Source: Clostridium_AD sp050717515 (lineage in GTDB: Bacteria > Bacillota > Clostridia > Clostridiales > Clostridiaceae). Taken from it: a DNA stretch of 64,000 bases. The stretch lies in assembly GCF_050717515.1 (NCBI RefSeq), contig NZ_JBOITL010000025.1, positions 1 to 64,000 of the forward strand, in the 5' to 3' direction. The notes beneath the pieces are model-generated. The model was not told the DNA's origin. It saw nothing but the letters and a program-made list of their open reading frames with translations, and searched no databases. The number at the start of each line of letters is the position of its first letter. Position 1 is the first letter of the stretch. Positions 63,723-64,000 of this stretch are shown here, piece by piece. A program made the position numbers and the translations under genes.

Positions 63723-63763
63723 TCCTTCTTTCAAATAAAGATTTTTCATAGATAAAAAGACAT

Positions 63764-63814
63764 AAAAAAGCCTGTATCTAATTTATTTACTAATTAAGAT
63801 ACAGGCTTTTTTTT
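63764..63814 (+). terminator. Terminator after the CsbD gene
   Basis: A 16-bp stem (aaaaaagcctgtatct / agatacaggctttttt) with a 17-base loop and a T-run of eight. Confidence 0.88.
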
Positions 63815-63900
63815 ATTTACTTTACTTAAATATACAAAAAGTTTAAAATTAGTATTAGATACAGGTTAAATTATTATTTGCGAAGGAGGTATAAGCAGTA

Positions 63901-64000
63901 TTGAACTCCATATTGAAAAATATACAGGAAGCGGTAATTAAATATGCAAATATTATATCCCAGATTCTTCAGGTAGAAGTTGAAATAGTAGATGATAATT
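63901..64000 (+). CDS. N-terminal start of a probable regulator (cut by the window end)
   Basis: From TTG at 63901, 10 bases after gaaggaggt, the frame reads NSILKNIQEAVIKYANII, then SQILQVEVEIVDDN. This resembles the first helix and beta strand of the sensor domain of clostridial sigma-54-dependent regulators. Only 33 codons are visible, so the family call is tentative. Confidence 0.45.
   Translation, partial: MNSILKNIQEAVIKYANIISQILQVEVEIVDDN

Noticed and set aside
1..64000. A CRISPR array or prophage
   Set aside because: No regularly spaced repeats, no cas genes, and no phage structural or lysis genes are present. The only mobile-type traces are the small remnants at 46.2-47.6 kb.

Overview
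The window is low-GC Firmicutes DNA, most likely from the genus Clostridium. The base composition is strongly A+T-rich and the Shine-Dalgarno sites are strong. It has a clostridial rRNA operon end, a T-box leader, a GntR/YtrA regulator, many small ABC exporters and spore-former-type genes such as ppaX, csbD and ydjI/ydjG-like genes. Species cannot be assigned from the sequence alone.

Layout. 0-0.35 kb: 3' end of a 23S rRNA gene, a 5S rRNA and a terminator. 0.4-4 kb: a heterodimeric ABC exporter on the minus strand. 4-10 kb: an acetyltransferase, then a T-box (probable Ile specifier) ahead of a complete branched-chain amino acid importer (livJHMGF), with livM broken by a one-base frameshift. 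10-24 kb: housekeeping and surface genes (DUF1186 protein, DbpA-type helicase, PpaX, MBL hydrolase, tRNA-Leu, two secreted proteins, UroD-type methyltransferase, SGNH hydrolase, polysaccharide flippase, glutamine amidotransferase, YARHG protein) with several decayed fragments between them. 24-26.4 kb: a large SBP-PAS-GGDEF-HD-GYP c-di-GMP protein. 26.5-31.7 kb: an NAD salvage operon (nrtR, pncA, pncB) continuing into an SPFH protein and a divergent NAD-kinase-like protein. 31.8-36.4 kb: a YtrA-type GntR regulator with two ABC exporter units that share a 22-base operator-like element. 36.5-46.2 kb: acetyltransferase, lipoprotein-response regulator-histidine kinase operon, chemoreceptor, another ABC exporter and an XRE/TPR regulator. 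46.2-48.2 kb: a graveyard of plasmid- or ICE-like genes (RelB/YoeB-type toxin-antitoxin, ParA-like and RHH remnants) and a split acetyltransferase. 48.3-56 kb: accessory genes, including a tandem pair of DUF1835-type proteins. 56-58.5 kb: an SPFH/zinc-ribbon pair like Bacillus YdjI/YdjG.

The most remarkable locus is at 58.66-62.29 kb on the minus strand. It encodes one 1045-residue protein in which a cysteine desulfurase (NifS/IscS-type) is fused to a PatA/PatG-type (cyanobactin-family) subtilisin protease and its C-terminal domain. Two short Cys-rich peptides follow, with a shared leader (M-x-L-P-x-Q-S-K-P-I-x-R-x-S). Their C-terminal parts carry the same module, C-x(2,3)-C-x2-L-P-x6-C-x3-C, once in the first peptide and twice in the second. 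This looks like a compact ribosomal peptide natural-product system, with precursors and a bifunctional maturase, and no visible YcaO, LanB/LanM or radical SAM enzyme nearby.

The right end carries gpmA, a CsbD-like stress protein and the start of a probable sigma-54-type regulator.
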